A stretch of 64,000 bases of DNA from Planctomycetota bacterium. GTDB taxonomy: Bacteria; Planctomycetota; Phycisphaerae; Sedimentisphaerales; Anaerohalosphaeraceae. Made by a program: the position numbers and the translations under genes. The notes below the pieces were generated by a model that made no database searches, had not been told where the DNA came from, and worked only from the letters and a program-made list of their open reading frames with translations. Location of the stretch: positions 1-64,000 of the forward strand of contig JAKPDO010000043.1 in the NCBI GenBank assembly GCA_029552545.1, given 5' to 3'. Shown here piece after piece: positions 1 through 8,929 of the stretch. Every line of letters starts with the position of its first letter. Position 1 is the first letter of the stretch.

Positions 1-228
1 GCCGACCAGAAGCCCTTTGTATTCGTTGGCGTAGGTCAGCCAGGCCGTCCCCAGGTTCTTCAGATTGGTCAGACACACCGAACCGCTGGCAATCTCCTTG
101 GCCGCCCGCAGCGACGGAATCAGAATCGACAGCAGAAGGGCGATAATCGCTATCACCACCAGCAGCTCAATCAGGGTAAAACCTTGGAAAAGCGGTTTTT
201 GGTTTTTCCGGATCGAAAATAGTTTCAT
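1..228 (-). CDS. Prepilin-like protein with N-terminal methylation motif (partial)
   Basis: The first 76 codons are visible and the gene continues past the left edge. After a short basic leader (MKLFSIRKNQKP) it carries the prepilin peptidase motif GFTLIE, followed by a hydrophobic helix of about 20 residues (about 17-40). The next segment, with Leu-Thr-Asn-Leu-Lys, resembles the DUF1559/GspG-like pseudopilins that planctomycetes carry in many copies. Cleavage would occur between Gly and Phe, giving an inner-membrane-anchored pseudopilin-type protein. The ATG at 226-228 follows a GGAG sequence 8 bases upstream. The gene lies 12 bases after the FecR-type gene and is probably co-transcribed with it and the sigma factor. 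The substrate or surface role cannot be told from this fragment. Confidence 0.85.
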   Translation of the reverse strand, partial: MKLFSIRKNQKPLFQGFTLIELLVVIAIIALLLSILIPSLRAAKEIASGSVCLTNLKNLGTAWLTYANEYKGLLVG

Positions 229-240
229 TTCTTGTTCTCC

Positions 241-1962
241 TTAATTTTCCGTCGATTCGAGAACCAGTTCCGGCCGGGCGAAAAGGGCCCAGTCGTAGGC
301 CTGTGTATCATCAGATTCCGTGACCGCTAAAGTAAGGAATCGGTTGCTTTCTGAAATCGGAATGTGTATTGGACAGCCGCCCTGCTCACTGGTTCTTTGC
401 TGATGAAAGGCAGGTTTTCCGTCAATGAGGACCCAGAATTCGACTTTTGAAAAGCCGGCATCGAAGACTTTTTTGACGTCCGGGAAGTCATCAAAAGAAC
501 GGTTTTTCTCTTTTTCGAGCGATTGGCGAACTGTTTCAGACACCCCGGCAACGGCCCGGAAGGCCCTGATTTCCAGGCCGGGGATAGTCCGACGGATTCG
601 GGATAAGTCGAAAGTAATTCCGAGGTTGGAATGGATGGTGATAGCCGGGTTTTCCGGCGTTCCTGCAATGAGACCGTCCAGATACAAGTCATGACGAGGC
701 GAGGTGATGCCTTGATGAAAGGCGCCGTTGAAGATGTAGCCCCAGTACGTTCCGGAAGTCGTTGGGAAGCAGTCGGCTGTTAATCCTTCGACGGCGATAA
801 CAGTCGGGCTGGGGCCGGCACCAGGGACAAAGACGCTGTCAATAAGGGGATTGTTCGGGACCGGTCGGCAGTCGGCGGAGCCGGTGTAAATATTGCCGTC
901 TTTGAGGGAGGAGATGACTTGTCCGGAAGCAGCGTCAACGCCGGTAAAGAGTTTCCCGGTGCCTAACCCGCTGCCGCCGCCTACTATATCAGCCAGGGAA
1001 AGGGTTTCCCCTTTCCAGATGAGGTTTGTTTTTGAGTCAAAGGCCCGCACGACGGCGGAAGGATTAAAACGGATTTCGCTGACCAGAGAATCTTTTGAGT
1101 GTACTTTTCGGGCGGAACCGGCCAAAAGGAGCTGGGAGGTTTTCTGGTTTTCCTTCCGGCCGGCAATCAGATTGGTTTTGCCTTTGTACACATGGACCTC
1201 TGCATCCCCATTCGGATGGCAGAGGACGGCGAATTCGGTACCCAGGTCAATAATTTTGGAATTGGGGGTATTGACGGAAAAACCGAGTCCCTGAGCAGAA
1301 ACACGTGCCAGAAGTTTGCCGTACTGCATCGATAATTGTGAATCGGTTGGGAATTGGAATTCCATAGGTCCTTCGAGGACCAGTTCGACGCCTTCGTCGG
1401 TTTTGAGCTTAATAATTCCCCGCATCAGCCGAATGGGTTTGGAGCCGCAGGAGATTCGCACGCCGGGTTCGAGGGGCAGATTGGCGGACCACTCGGCCCC
1501 GAGGGAATCATAAAGTGTGGCTACCTCCGGCAAAGGGGAGGGAGTCAGGTGAACCAGTGCCAGGATAAAGAACAAAGCGGCGGCGGAAATCACGGCGGCG
1601 GCATAGGCCAGGCGTCCGGGTGTACGCGGTCGAACGGAAGCGGAGGTTTTCAGGGGCTGAGGCGTCGGTGCATCAGGGACCGCAGGTTCGACAGCCGGGG
1701 CGTTTTTTTCTTCTTCAATCATTTGCCTCCAGAATTGCTCCGTAAGGATGCTGCCGGCCGTTTCCGGAGCGTTTTGCGGGATATCGGCACAGGCCCGAAA
1801 GGTCAGGGCGGCGATGTCCTGCAGGAAGCGGCAATAATACAGCCGGGCCTGGGGGTCAGAGGTCAGGAGATGATTAAGCTGCTCCAGCTGGCTGCCATTT
1901 AAGTCATTGTCCAGCAGGCGAAATAATTGTTCGTTCAGAAGTGTTTGTTCCTGCGGGCTCAT
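241..1962 (-). CDS. FecR-domain membrane protein with NPCBM-like C-terminus (putative sigma regulator)
   Basis: This 573-residue protein is probably the anti-sigma or sigma-regulator partner of the ECF sigma factor, whose stop codon overlaps its start by 4 bases. The N-terminal 60 residues are short acidic/leucine-rich helices typical of the cytoplasmic part of planctomycete FecR proteins. A membrane helix lies at about 117-139, and a FecR domain follows at about 148-268 (pattern GVRISCG... GTEFAV). The C-terminal 150 residues (FDLSRIRRTIPG..., KVEFWVLIDG, LTLAVTESDD..DWA) look like an NPCBM carbohydrate-binding beta-sandwich, which would lie outside the membrane. A surface or polysaccharide signal relayed to the sigma factor is an inference. 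The FecR call is firm; the NPCBM call is moderate. Confidence 0.82.
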   Translation of the reverse strand: MSPQEQTLLNEQLFRLLDNDLNGSQLEQLNHLLTSDPQARLYYCRFLQDIAALTFRACADIPQNAPETAGSILTEQFWRQMIEEEKNAPAVEPAVPDAPTPQPLKTSASVRPRTPGRLAYAAAVISAAALFFILALVHLTPSPLPEVATLYDSLGAEWSANLPLEPGVRISCGSKPIRLMRGIIKLKTDEGVELVLEGPMEFQFPTDSQLSMQYGKLLARVSAQGLGFSVNTPNSKIIDLGTEFAVLCHPNGDAEVHVYKGKTNLIAGRKENQKTSQLLLAGSARKVHSKDSLVSEIRFNPSAVVRAFDSKTNLIWKGETLSLADIVGGGSGLGTGKLFTGVDAASGQVISSLKDGNIYTGSADCRPVPNNPLIDSVFVPGAGPSPTVIAVEGLTADCFPTTSGTYWGYIFNGAFHQGITSPRHDLYLDGLIAGTPENPAITIHSNLGITFDLSRIRRTIPGLEIRAFRAVAGVSETVRQSLEKEKNRSFDDFPDVKKVFDAGFSKVEFWVLIDGKPAFHQQRTSEQGGCPIHIPISESNRFLTLAVTESDDTQAYDWALFARPELVLESTEN

Positions 1963-2489
1963 ATATGCTCCCCCTGGAGGAGGGTACGATGGATGCAGTC
2001 ATACAGAGAACTGTAGATGCGGGAAATCTTTTTGTAGAGTGCATCAGCGGAGTAGGGAAGGTTTTGAGAAAGTTTCTTTATGGAAATTCCCTCCTCAAAC
2101 CGAAGGCGAATCAGCTGCTGATTGTCCGGGGAAAGCCGCTTCAGGCAGGTACGCAGGGCAGCCAGTCGGCGATCCATATTTTGCGATTCAGATTCGGCCA
2201 GGTTGGACATTTCTTCATAAAAGGACTCGCTGAGCATCGGGCGGGTGGAACGTTTCTGTTTTAGAAAATCGAGTGCCTTGTTGCGGGCGATGCCGATCGC
2301 CCAGGCGGCGAAGCTCTGACGGGGGTCAAATTGCTCATACTGTTCCCAAAGGATGCTGGCGGTTTCCTGCAGGAGGTCTTCGGCGTCATTGTGATTGTGA
2401 ACCATCATCAGGAGGTAGGCGTATAATCGCTTCTGAGCCCCATTGTAGTAGCGGAAGAACTGAGCACTTTTTGGCTCTTGTATATCCAT
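1959..2489 (-). CDS. RNA polymerase ECF-type sigma-70 factor
   Basis: This 176-residue ECF sigma factor has region 2 at about 12-85 (acidic ADDLLQET, then core-binding SFAAWAIGIARNKALDFLK). Region 4 lies at about 118-170 (LSPDNQQLIRLRFEEGISI followed by the helix-turn-helix with the recognition helix near ALYKKISRI). There is no region 3, as expected for ECF factors. The composition matches the Rhodopirellula/Verrucomicrobium-type ECF group. The 4-base overlap with the downstream FecR gene indicates translational coupling, so the FecR protein is likely its regulator. The target promoter is unknown. The start at 2489 is the ATG of MDIQEPKSAQFF. The 200 bases upstream are AT-rich and include a TAGAAT that could be a -10 box. 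Confidence 0.9.
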   Translation of the reverse strand: MDIQEPKSAQFFRYYNGAQKRLYAYLLMMVHNHNDAEDLLQETASILWEQYEQFDPRQSFAAWAIGIARNKALDFLKQKRSTRPMLSESFYEEMSNLAESESQNMDRRLAALRTCLKRLSPDNQQLIRLRFEEGISIKKLSQNLPYSADALYKKISRIYSSLYDCIHRTLLQGEHI

Positions 2490-2649
2490 TTCTTTCGAAT
2501 TGCTCCCCGTTAATTCTATCAGATTCCTGTTAAAAAATCAGTCCAAAATCGTTCAGCTTCCTTCACTGTTTCGTTTGAATGAGAAAAACCTGACAAAAAA
2601 AAGAATTTTTTTGCATGGGGATAATCGAGGAAAAGGAGGTTGATTTTGC

Positions 2650-2678
2650 TTGAAGGTTAAGAAGGGGCTCATCATAAT
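2650..2678 (+). promoter_or_regulatory. Candidate sigma-70 promoter for tRNA-Arg
   Basis: TTGAAG at 2650-2655 and CATAAT at 2673-2678 are separated by exactly 17 bases. Transcription would begin near 2685, about 7 bases before the tRNA. The match is 4/6 plus 5/6 to the sigma-70 consensus, and no experimental support is available. Confidence 0.45.
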
Positions 2679-2691
2679 CAAATCCGGCCTT

Positions 2692-2765
2692 GCGCTCGTA
2701 GCTCAGCAGGATAGAGCATCGGTTTCCTAAACCGAAGGTCGGAGGTTCGAGTCCCCCCGGGCGCA
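2692..2765 (+). tRNA. tRNA-Arg (anticodon CCT)
   Basis: A full cloverleaf folds by eye. The 7-bp acceptor stem pairs GCGCTCG with CGGGCGC (one G-T wobble). The D stem is GCTC/GAGC, the anticodon stem TCGGT/ACCGA with loop TTCCTAA, and the T arm GGAGG-TTCGAGT-CCCCC. The discriminator base is A. The anticodon at 2726-2728 is CCT, which reads the AGG arginine codon. The 3' CCA is not encoded and must be added after transcription. The gene stands alone between the ECF operon and coaE. Confidence 0.96.
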
Positions 2766-2995
2766 GTTTCAGCGGGGAACTCATTGACGCCGGCTATTGC
2801 TGTAACAGGATAATACAGAGGCACAAAGACAAGAATATCGCTGATTTTCTCAATGGTTTTCAGGGTTACTGTATTAGATAAAAGGTTATCAATAAAACAC
2901 TTGTATTTTTTTCGGCTTAAGCAGTTTGGATTTTGTAAGAGGCTGGATTTGAACCTTTTGGCATCCTTGACACAATAATATAAAAGGGAATTCAT

Positions 2996-3622
2996 TTGAC
3001 GATGGGAAAAGAAGCGCCTGTTATCGGGCTGCTTGGGGGTATTGGAGCAGGCAAGAGCACAGCAGCGCGATGTTTTGAACGGCTCGGATGCGGTCTGATT
3101 GATGCGGATTCTATTGCCCATCGAGTTCTGGAGGAGCCGGCGGTTATTGAGAAACTTTCCCAATGCTTCGGCCCTGCTGTAGTGGGGGAGGATGGGCGGA
3201 TTGACCGAAAAAAACTGGCATCTGCCGTTTTTGATTCGAAGGAGAAGGTTCAGGAACTCAATCGGATCGTTCACCCGGCTGTTCTGGCTCGCTGTGAAAC
3301 TTTGCTGGAAGCGTATCAGCGTCAAGGAGTGCCGGTTGTTGTGGATATGCCGCTGCTGACGGAAGTGGGATGGGACCGGCGGTGTGATGTGCTGGTTTAT
3401 GTGGATTGTTCCGAGGAGATTCGGAGTCTGCGGAACCGTCAGCAAAGGCATTTGGAGGCGGAGGAGCAAAAAAAAAGAGAAAATTTCCAGATTTCTCTGG
3501 ACAAAAAGAAACAGATGGCACATTATATACTCACGAACAATTCAGAAGAATCCGAATTGGCAAAACAAGTCGAGAAAGTCTTCTCAGCTATACAGGAACG
3601 CCGCCGGTTATCTGTCACGTAA
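2996..3622 (+). CDS. coaE: Dephospho-CoA kinase
   Basis: CoaE phosphorylates the 3'-hydroxyl of dephospho-CoA with ATP in the last step of coenzyme A synthesis in the cytoplasm. The 208-residue protein opens with the P-loop GLLGGIGAGKST (about 11-22), followed by the family motif LIDADSIAHRVLE and later RIVHPAV and VVDMPLLTEVG. The length matches CoaE (about 200). Two starts are possible: TTG at 2996, 7 bases after AAAAGGGA, or ATG at 3002. TTG is chosen for its ribosome-site spacing. The C-terminus is Lys/Glu-rich. It is followed by a 276-base gap before rho, so the two need not be co-transcribed. Confidence 0.93.
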   Translation: MTMGKEAPVIGLLGGIGAGKSTAARCFERLGCGLIDADSIAHRVLEEPAVIEKLSQCFGPAVVGEDGRIDRKKLASAVFDSKEKVQELNRIVHPAVLARCETLLEAYQRQGVPVVVDMPLLTEVGWDRRCDVLVYVDCSEEIRSLRNRQQRHLEAEEQKKRENFQISLDKKKQMAHYILTNNSEESELAKQVEKVFSAIQERRRLSVT

Positions 3623-3898
3623 ATCGGCATACGAATTCCGGAGGGGTTTCAATCAAAACGTTTCGTTACCAGAACGAGAAAAACCTGATTTTTGAAAGGT
3701 GCCAGGAGCAAACGGAACATTCGGTATATTCAACATCTGAACAACAGGAGAAAATGAGTTTTTAACTGCCTGCACCCGCGAACAAGAAGGAGATGACCCC
3801 CTCAAGGGTGCATCCTAAATTGGGGAATCAATCCTGCAATCAAAATGAAAGACCGTATATAAATCGAACTTTAATTGTCTTACTGATAAGGAGAACGA
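3623..3898 (+). other. rho upstream region, no gene recognised
   Basis: This 276-base gap between coaE and rho is likely a promoter and leader region. It holds a 3-codon reading frame (ATG AGT TTT TAA at 3754-3765) with a good GGAG ribosome site, and a second GGAG-ATG at 3790-3795 opening a frame that runs into rho out of phase. Neither looks like a real protein gene. No clear promoter or riboswitch was identified. Confidence 0.4.
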
Positions 3899-5452
3899 AT
3901 GGCAAAGACAACCACGAAACAAACAGAGAAGAAAAGAGGCCGCAAGAAAAAAACGGAATCCGAGGTTTCCGGCGAGACGGAAGCTGTTGTCCAGCAGGAA
4001 ACAGCCGAAAGTTCATCAGAAACACCGTCGGAAGCCGTTTCGGAAACAGCGGTTTCTGCAGCGGCGGAAACACCTCAGGAGCAGCTGCCGCAGACCACGG
4101 AAACTCCTTCGGCCCAGGAGGCGGGCACCGTACCCGCTCAGCCGGTGAAGGAAGAGTCTATCCACGAGAAGTATGAACGCATCAAGAAAGGCAATCTGCA
4201 TATTACCGACCTGCAGAATCTGGATGCCAGCGAGCTTCATCGGATTGCCAAAGAGGAAGGCATTACCGATTACATGGGGCTGACCAAGCAGGAGCTGATT
4301 TTCAAGATTCTCAAGCAGCGGATTCAGCAGAACGGCCTGATGTACGGGGAAGGCGTTCTGGAGATTCTGCCGGACGGGTTTGGGTTCCTGCGCAGTCCGA
4401 AATACAACTATCTGGCCTCGCCGGATGACGTGTATGTCTCGCCGTCCCAGATTCGCCGGTTCGGCCTGCGGAGCGGCAATATCGTTTCCGGTCAGATTCG
4501 TCCCCCCAAAGAAAGCGAAAAGTATTTTGCCCTGCTTCGGGTGGAGGCGATTAACTACCAGGCGCCGGACAAACTGGCGGAGAAGGTAGTGTTCCGTGAT
4601 TTGACTCCGCTGCATGCGGAAGAGCGTCTGGTGCTGGAGACGACGCCGGATGAGATGAGCACCCGGATTATGGATTTGATTACGCCGATCGGCAAGGGCC
4701 AGCGTGGGCTTCTGGTGGCTCCGCCGCGGACCGGCAAAACGGTACTGCTGCAGAAGATTGCCAACGCCATCAGCACCAACCATCCGGAGGTACGGATGAT
4801 TGTGCTGCTGATTGATGAGCGTCCGGAAGAAGTGACGGATATGCAGCGGAAGGTGGCCAAGGACGTCGAGGTCATCAGTTCGACCTTTGATGAGCCGGCC
4901 GCCCGACACTGTCAGGTGGCGGAGATGGTTATCGAGAAGGCCAAGCGAATGGTGGAGTACGGCGAGGATGTGGTGATTCTGCTGGACTCGATTACTCGTC
5001 TGGCCCGTGCATACAACACAGAGATGCCGCACTCGGGGAAGATTCTGACCGGCGGTGTGGATGCCAACGCGATGCAGATGCCCAAGCGGTTCTTCGGGGC
5101 GGCCCGAAATATTGAGAACGGCGGCTCGCTGACGATTATCGCCACCGCTCTGATTGACACCGGTTCGAAAATGGATGAGGTGATTTTCGAAGAGTTCAAG
5201 GCCACGGGCAATATGGAGCTGCATCTGGACCGCAAACTGGTGGAGCGGCGGACCTTCCCGGCGATTGATATCAGCAAGAGCGGCACCCGCCGTGAGGAGC
5301 TGCTGCTGGACCCGAGAGAGCTGGAACTGGTTTATCGGCTTCGCAAAGTGCTCAGTGAGATGAACATGGTGGAGGCGATTGAGCTGCTCAAGACGCGTCT
5401 GGCCAAGTACAAGACCAATGCGGAATTCCTGATGAGTCTGAAGCTGGATTAA
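3899..5452 (+). CDS. rho: Transcription termination factor Rho
   Basis: Rho is the hexameric RNA-dependent ATPase that terminates transcription. The first 85 residues are a low-complexity tail, basic then rich in Glu/Ser/Thr/Ala (a [10 protein letters not shown] start), not found in E. coli Rho. From about 95 the standard fold begins: the Rho N-terminal helices ([20 protein letters not shown]), the cold-shock-like RNA-binding domain with [17 protein letters not shown] at about 148-162, the Walker A loop APPRTGKT near 278, the Walker B region [17 protein letters not shown], and the Q/R-loop region. The total of 517 residues exceeds the usual 420 because of the tail. The ATG follows AAGGAGAACGA. 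A strong terminator lies 50 bases downstream. Confidence 0.97.
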   Translation: MAKTTTKQTEKKRGRKKKTESEVSGETEAVVQQETAESSSETPSEAVSETAVSAAAETPQEQLPQTTETPSAQEAGTVPAQPVKEESIHEKYERIKKGNLHITDLQNLDASELHRIAKEEGITDYMGLTKQELIFKILKQRIQQNGLMYGEGVLEILPDGFGFLRSPKYNYLASPDDVYVSPSQIRRFGLRSGNIVSGQIRPPKESEKYFALLRVEAINYQAPDKLAEKVVFRDLTPLHAEERLVLETTPDEMSTRIMDLITPIGKGQRGLLVAPPRTGKTVLLQKIANAISTNHPEVRMIVLLIDERPEEVTDMQRKVAKDVEVISSTFDEPAARHCQVAEMVIEKAKRMVEYGEDVVILLDSITRLARAYNTEMPHSGKILTGGVDANAMQMPKRFFGAARNIENGGSLTIIATALIDTGSKMDEVIFEEFKATGNMELHLDRKLVERRTFPAIDISKSGTRREELLLDPRELELVYRLRKVLSEMNMVEAIELLKTRLAKYKTNAEFLMSLKLD

Positions 5453-5501
5453 CCGGCGGTCAAAAGCGGCTTTACAGCAGGTTTGGGTGTGATACAATAG
5501 G

Positions 5502-5541
5502 CGTCCCGGGCTGAGAGAAGAATCAGGCCGGGACGTTTTTT
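5502..5541 (+). terminator. Rho-independent terminator after rho
   Basis: A 13-bp stem (5502-5514 with 5523-5535, one G/G mismatch) has an 8-base loop and is followed by six T residues at 5536-5541. It separates rho from valS. Confidence 0.85.
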
Positions 5542-5586
5542 ATCTGGGAATTGAATAGATACAGCAGAGCCGAAAAAAGGAGCACC

Positions 5587-8523
5587 ATGAGCGAGGAAAT
5601 GGCCAAGGTTTATGAGCCGCGGACAGTGGAACAGGAGGTTCGACAACTGTGGGAGCGGGGACGCTGGTGGCATGCCGAGGCGGCGGCGAACAACCCAAAA
5701 GGGACGTTTACAATTGTGATTCCGCCTCCCAATGTGACGGCGGCGCTGCATCTGGGCCATGCACTGAACAATACCCTTCAGGATATTCTGATACGCCGGC
5801 GGCGGATGCAGGGCTATACGACGCTGTGGATGCCTGGGACGGACCATGCGGGAATTGCCACACAGACGGTTGTGGAAAAGCGGCTTCTGGCCGAACAGGG
5901 CAAGCGGCGAAAGGATTTTTCGCGGGAGGAGTTTGTGGCCCATGTGCAGGCGTGGAAGGATGAGTATGAGGCCTGCATTCTCGGACAGCTCAAGCAGATG
6001 GGCTGTTCGTGCGACTGGGAGCGGACGCGGTTTACGATGGACGAAGTCTGCGCCCGGGCGGTACGCCAGACGTTTTTCCTGCTGTTTCAGGACGGGCTGA
6101 TTTATCGGGGCAAACGGCTGGTAAACTGGGACCCGGCGACGCAGACCGTCCTGGCGGATGATGAAGTCGAGTATGAAACGGTGCAGGGGCATTTCTGGTA
6201 CTTGCGGTATCCGCTGACGGAGCCGGTGGTTCTGGGGGGGCAGACGATACGGACTGTTACAGTGGCCACAACACGGCCGGAGACGATGTTGGGGGATACG
6301 GCCGTGGCAATGAATCCGGCAGACCCGCGAGCGTCCGTGCTTGTGGGCAGACGGATTCGGCTTCCGATTGTGGGACGGGTGATTCCGATTATTGCCGATG
6401 AGCATGTGGTCTTGCCGAATCCGGAAAGCGACGAGGAGAAGGCCCGCTACTCGACGGGCTTTCTGAAGGTTACGCCGGCTCACGACCCGGACGACTGGGA
6501 AATCGGCCGTCGGCACAATCTGCCTGTGATCAATGTGATGGCGCCGGACGGAACCATCAGCGAAAAATACGGCTGGACGGATTGGGAGACGATTCGCAAT
6601 CCGGATGTGGAAAATCTGCTGGGGATGGACCGTTTCGAGGCCCGCGAGGCAGTGGTGGAATGGTTCCGCCAGGAAAATCTGCTGGAGGATGTGCGGGATT
6701 ATACGCACGAGGTCGGGCACAGTTATCGAAGCCATGTGCCGATTGAGCCGTATCTGTCGGACCAGTGGTATGTCGCGGTGAAAAAGCCGATTGAGCGGCT
6801 GGCGGGGCGGTTCGGCACGGGGCTGATTGACGGGACGGATGTGCCGGTCAATTCGCTGGCCGGTCTGGCCTTAAAACCCCTGCTGGACGGGCGGCTTCGG
6901 TTTATTCCAGAGCGGTACGCCAAGACCTATCGAACCTGGCTGGAAAATCTGCGGGACTGGCCCATCAGCCGGCAGCTGTGGTGGGGACATCGAATCCCGG
7001 TTTGGTATTCGGACAAACCGCCCGCAGTGAAGGATGAACGACTGTCTGTCCAGGAAGGACTGTCGGAAAGCGGACAGAAACGGTATTTCATCTGCGTGTC
7101 GGCCGGTGCGGAGGAGTTGGAAAAGCGGCTGGAAACGGCGGGCTGTGTGCGGGATGAGGATGTGCTGGATACGTGGTTCAGTTCGGCGCTGTGGCCGTTC
7201 AGCACGATGGGCTGGCCGGAAGAGACGGCGGAGCTGAAGACGTTTTATCCAACCCAGGTGCTCTGCACGGCCCGGGAGATTATTACGCTATGGGTCTCGC
7301 GGATGGTGATGATGGGCCAGTACTGTGTGGGGGATATTCCGTTCCGTGATGTGTATATTCACGCGATGATTCAGGACGGCCAGGGCCGGAAGATGTCCAA
7401 GAGTCTGGGCAACGGGATTGACCCGCTGGTAGTGATTGACAGCCACGGGGCGGATGCGATGCGGTTTACCCTGGCACAGATGACCACGGAGACACAGGAT
7501 ATACGAATGCCGGTCAGTCAGCTGCAGCTGCCGGACGGCCGGGTGGTCAACAGCTCGCCGAAATTTGACATCGGTCGCAATTTCTGCAACAAGCTGTGGA
7601 ATGCCTCGCGGTTTGCCCTGATGAATCTGAGGGGGATGGACCCGAGCGTTTTTGACCAGAGCCGTCTGGAACGGGAGGACCGGTGGATTTTGTCGCGTCT
7701 GGCCCGGACAATTCAGGAGGTGAACGAGCAGCTGGAGCAGTACAAGTTCAACGAACCGGCCAATACGCTGTATCGGTTTTTCTGGAATGAGCTGTGCGAC
7801 TGGTATCTCGAATGGCTCAAGCCGCGGATAGCGGATGCCGCTCAGCGGCCGACGGCGCAGTGTGTGCTGGCGTTTGTCCTCGAACAGGCCCTGCGGCTGC
7901 TGCATCCGTTTGTGCCGTTTATTACGGAGGGGATTTATCAGTCGCTCCGTCAGCTCAGTGCGCATCGGGGGCTCAAAGGGATTTGTGAACTGGATGATGC
8001 CCCGTCCCTGATGACGGCCCGGTGGCCGCAGCCGATGCCTTCGCTTCTGGATGAGGCGGTTGAACGGCGGATTGAGAAAATCCAGAACCTGATTCGTGCG
8101 ATTCGGGAGATTCGCAACCAGTACAATATTCCGCCGTCACGGATGCTGACGGTTTCGGTGTGTGCATCGGAGGAAGAGGCCGTTCTGCTGAAGGAGGATG
8201 CTGCGTTGATTGCAGAACTGGCCGGGGCCGAATCGATCCAGGCGGCTCCGGGGCTGACGAAGCCCAAGACGGCGGCCGCAGCCCTGGTGGGCGACTGGCA
8301 GGTCTTTGTTCATGAGGTGGTGGATGTCGAGGCGGAACGGACCCGTCTGCAGAAGCAGAAGGAGTATCTGGAAAAAGGAATCGAGCCGCTTCGGGCCAAG
8401 CTCAGCAATGAGCAGTTTTTGGCCCGGGCCAAACCGGATGTCGTGGAGCAGAGCCGAAAAAAAATGGCCGAGCTGACCGAACAGCTCCAGCAGGTCGAAC
8501 GGCTGCTGGCCGAATTGTCATAA
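5587..8523 (+). CDS. valS: Valyl-tRNA synthetase
   Basis: ValS is a class I aminoacyl-tRNA synthetase that charges tRNA-Val and edits mischarged threonine. The 978-residue protein shows the nucleotide motif HLGH within NVTAALHLGHALNNT (near 55), the CP1 editing domain (TTRPETMLGDTAVAMNP, about 225-400), and KMSKS in GRKMSKSLGN. The anticodon-binding helical domain and a C-terminal coiled coil (VDVEAERTRLQKQKEYLEKG) that contacts tRNA follow. The frame opens further upstream at a TTG (5551). The ATG at 5587 is chosen because AAGGAG sits 5 bases before it and the TTG has none. An 11-base gap leads to the next gene, suggesting co-transcription. Confidence 0.97.
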   Translation: MSEEMAKVYEPRTVEQEVRQLWERGRWWHAEAAANNPKGTFTIVIPPPNVTAALHLGHALNNTLQDILIRRRRMQGYTTLWMPGTDHAGIATQTVVEKRLLAEQGKRRKDFSREEFVAHVQAWKDEYEACILGQLKQMGCSCDWERTRFTMDEVCARAVRQTFFLLFQDGLIYRGKRLVNWDPATQTVLADDEVEYETVQGHFWYLRYPLTEPVVLGGQTIRTVTVATTRPETMLGDTAVAMNPADPRASVLVGRRIRLPIVGRVIPIIADEHVVLPNPESDEEKARYSTGFLKVTPAHDPDDWEIGRRHNLPVINVMAPDGTISEKYGWTDWETIRNPDVENLLGMDRFEAREAVVEWFRQENLLEDVRDYTHEVGHSYRSHVPIEPYLSDQWYVAVKKPIERLAGRFGTGLIDGTDVPVNSLAGLALKPLLDGRLRFIPERYAKTYRTWLENLRDWPISRQLWWGHRIPVWYSDKPPAVKDERLSVQEGLSESGQKRYFICVSAGAEELEKRLETAGCVRDEDVLDTWFSSALWPFSTMGWPEETAELKTFYPTQVLCTAREIITLWVSRMVMMGQYCVGDIPFRDVYIHAMIQDGQGRKMSKSLGNGIDPLVVIDSHGADAMRFTLAQMTTETQDIRMPVSQLQLPDGRVVNSSPKFDIGRNFCNKLWNASRFALMNLRGMDPSVFDQSRLEREDRWILSRLARTIQEVNEQLEQYKFNEPANTLYRFFWNELCDWYLEWLKPRIADAAQRPTAQCVLAFVLEQALRLLHPFVPFITEGIYQSLRQLSAHRGLKGICELDDAPSLMTARWPQPMPSLLDEAVERRIEKIQNLIRAIREIRNQYNIPPSRMLTVSVCASEEEAVLLKEDAALIAELAGAESIQAAPGLTKPKTAAAALVGDWQVFVHEVVDVEAERTRLQKQKEYLEKGIEPLRAKLSNEQFLARAKPDVVEQSRKKMAELTEQLQQVERLLAELS

Positions 8524-8533
8524 GGAGAATCCT

Positions 8534-8929
8534 ATGGAAGTACCTGTGGAATTGTCGCAGATTCTCATCAACGAGACGGTGGACCAGCAGATTATTGTGC
8601 TCAAGGAAAAAGGGGGCCAGCGGAGTTTCCCGATTGTCATCGGGATGCCGGAGATTCTGGCGATTGACCGGCGTCTGAAGGGCTATGAGATGCCGCGGCC
8701 GCTCACCCATGACCTGCTGGCTTCGGTGATAGAGCAGATGGGGGGACGGGTTCTGAAGATTGTCATCTGCGATTTGCGTGAGCATACGTTCTATGCCCGG
8801 ATTCACATTGAGCAGAACGGCCGGGTCATTGAAGTGGACAGCCGCCCGTCGGATGCGATTGCGCTGGCCAGCGGCTTGCAGGTGCCTATTTTTGTGGAAG
8901 ATTCCGTTTTCGAGAAGCTTCAGATGTAA
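8534..8929 (+). CDS. Bifunctional nuclease (BFN/DUF151) domain protein
   Basis: This 131-residue protein is a single BFN domain (DUF151). It shows the family pattern of a first beta-strand region (VDQQIIVLKEKGGQRSFPIVIG), then RPLTHDLLASVIEQMGG, and the conserved end VDSRPSDAIALASGLQVPIFV. Plant and archaeal relatives have reported RNase/DNase activity or redox and DNA-damage links. The bacterial role is unsettled and is not shown here. It starts 11 bases after valS with a GGAG ribosome site. Its 3' end overlaps the opposing lspA gene by 44 bases. Confidence 0.88.
   Translation: MEVPVELSQILINETVDQQIIVLKEKGGQRSFPIVIGMPEILAIDRRLKGYEMPRPLTHDLLASVIEQMGGRVLKIVICDLREHTFYARIHIEQNGRVIEVDSRPSDAIALASGLQVPIFVEDSVFEKLQM

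Noticed and set aside
3754..3765. Three-codon frame with a good ribosome site upstream of rho
   Set aside because: Too short to support. No terminator hairpin or repeated regulatory codon follows, so it is noted only within the leader description.
3793..4176. 127-codon frame starting at a GGAG-ATG and running into rho out of phase
   Set aside because: It overlaps most of the rho N-terminal coding region in another frame, and its protein has no family resemblance; the rho frame is certain.
5551..5586. Upstream TTG start for valS
   Set aside because: It has no ribosome site and follows directly after the rho terminator. The ATG at 5587 has AAGGAG.
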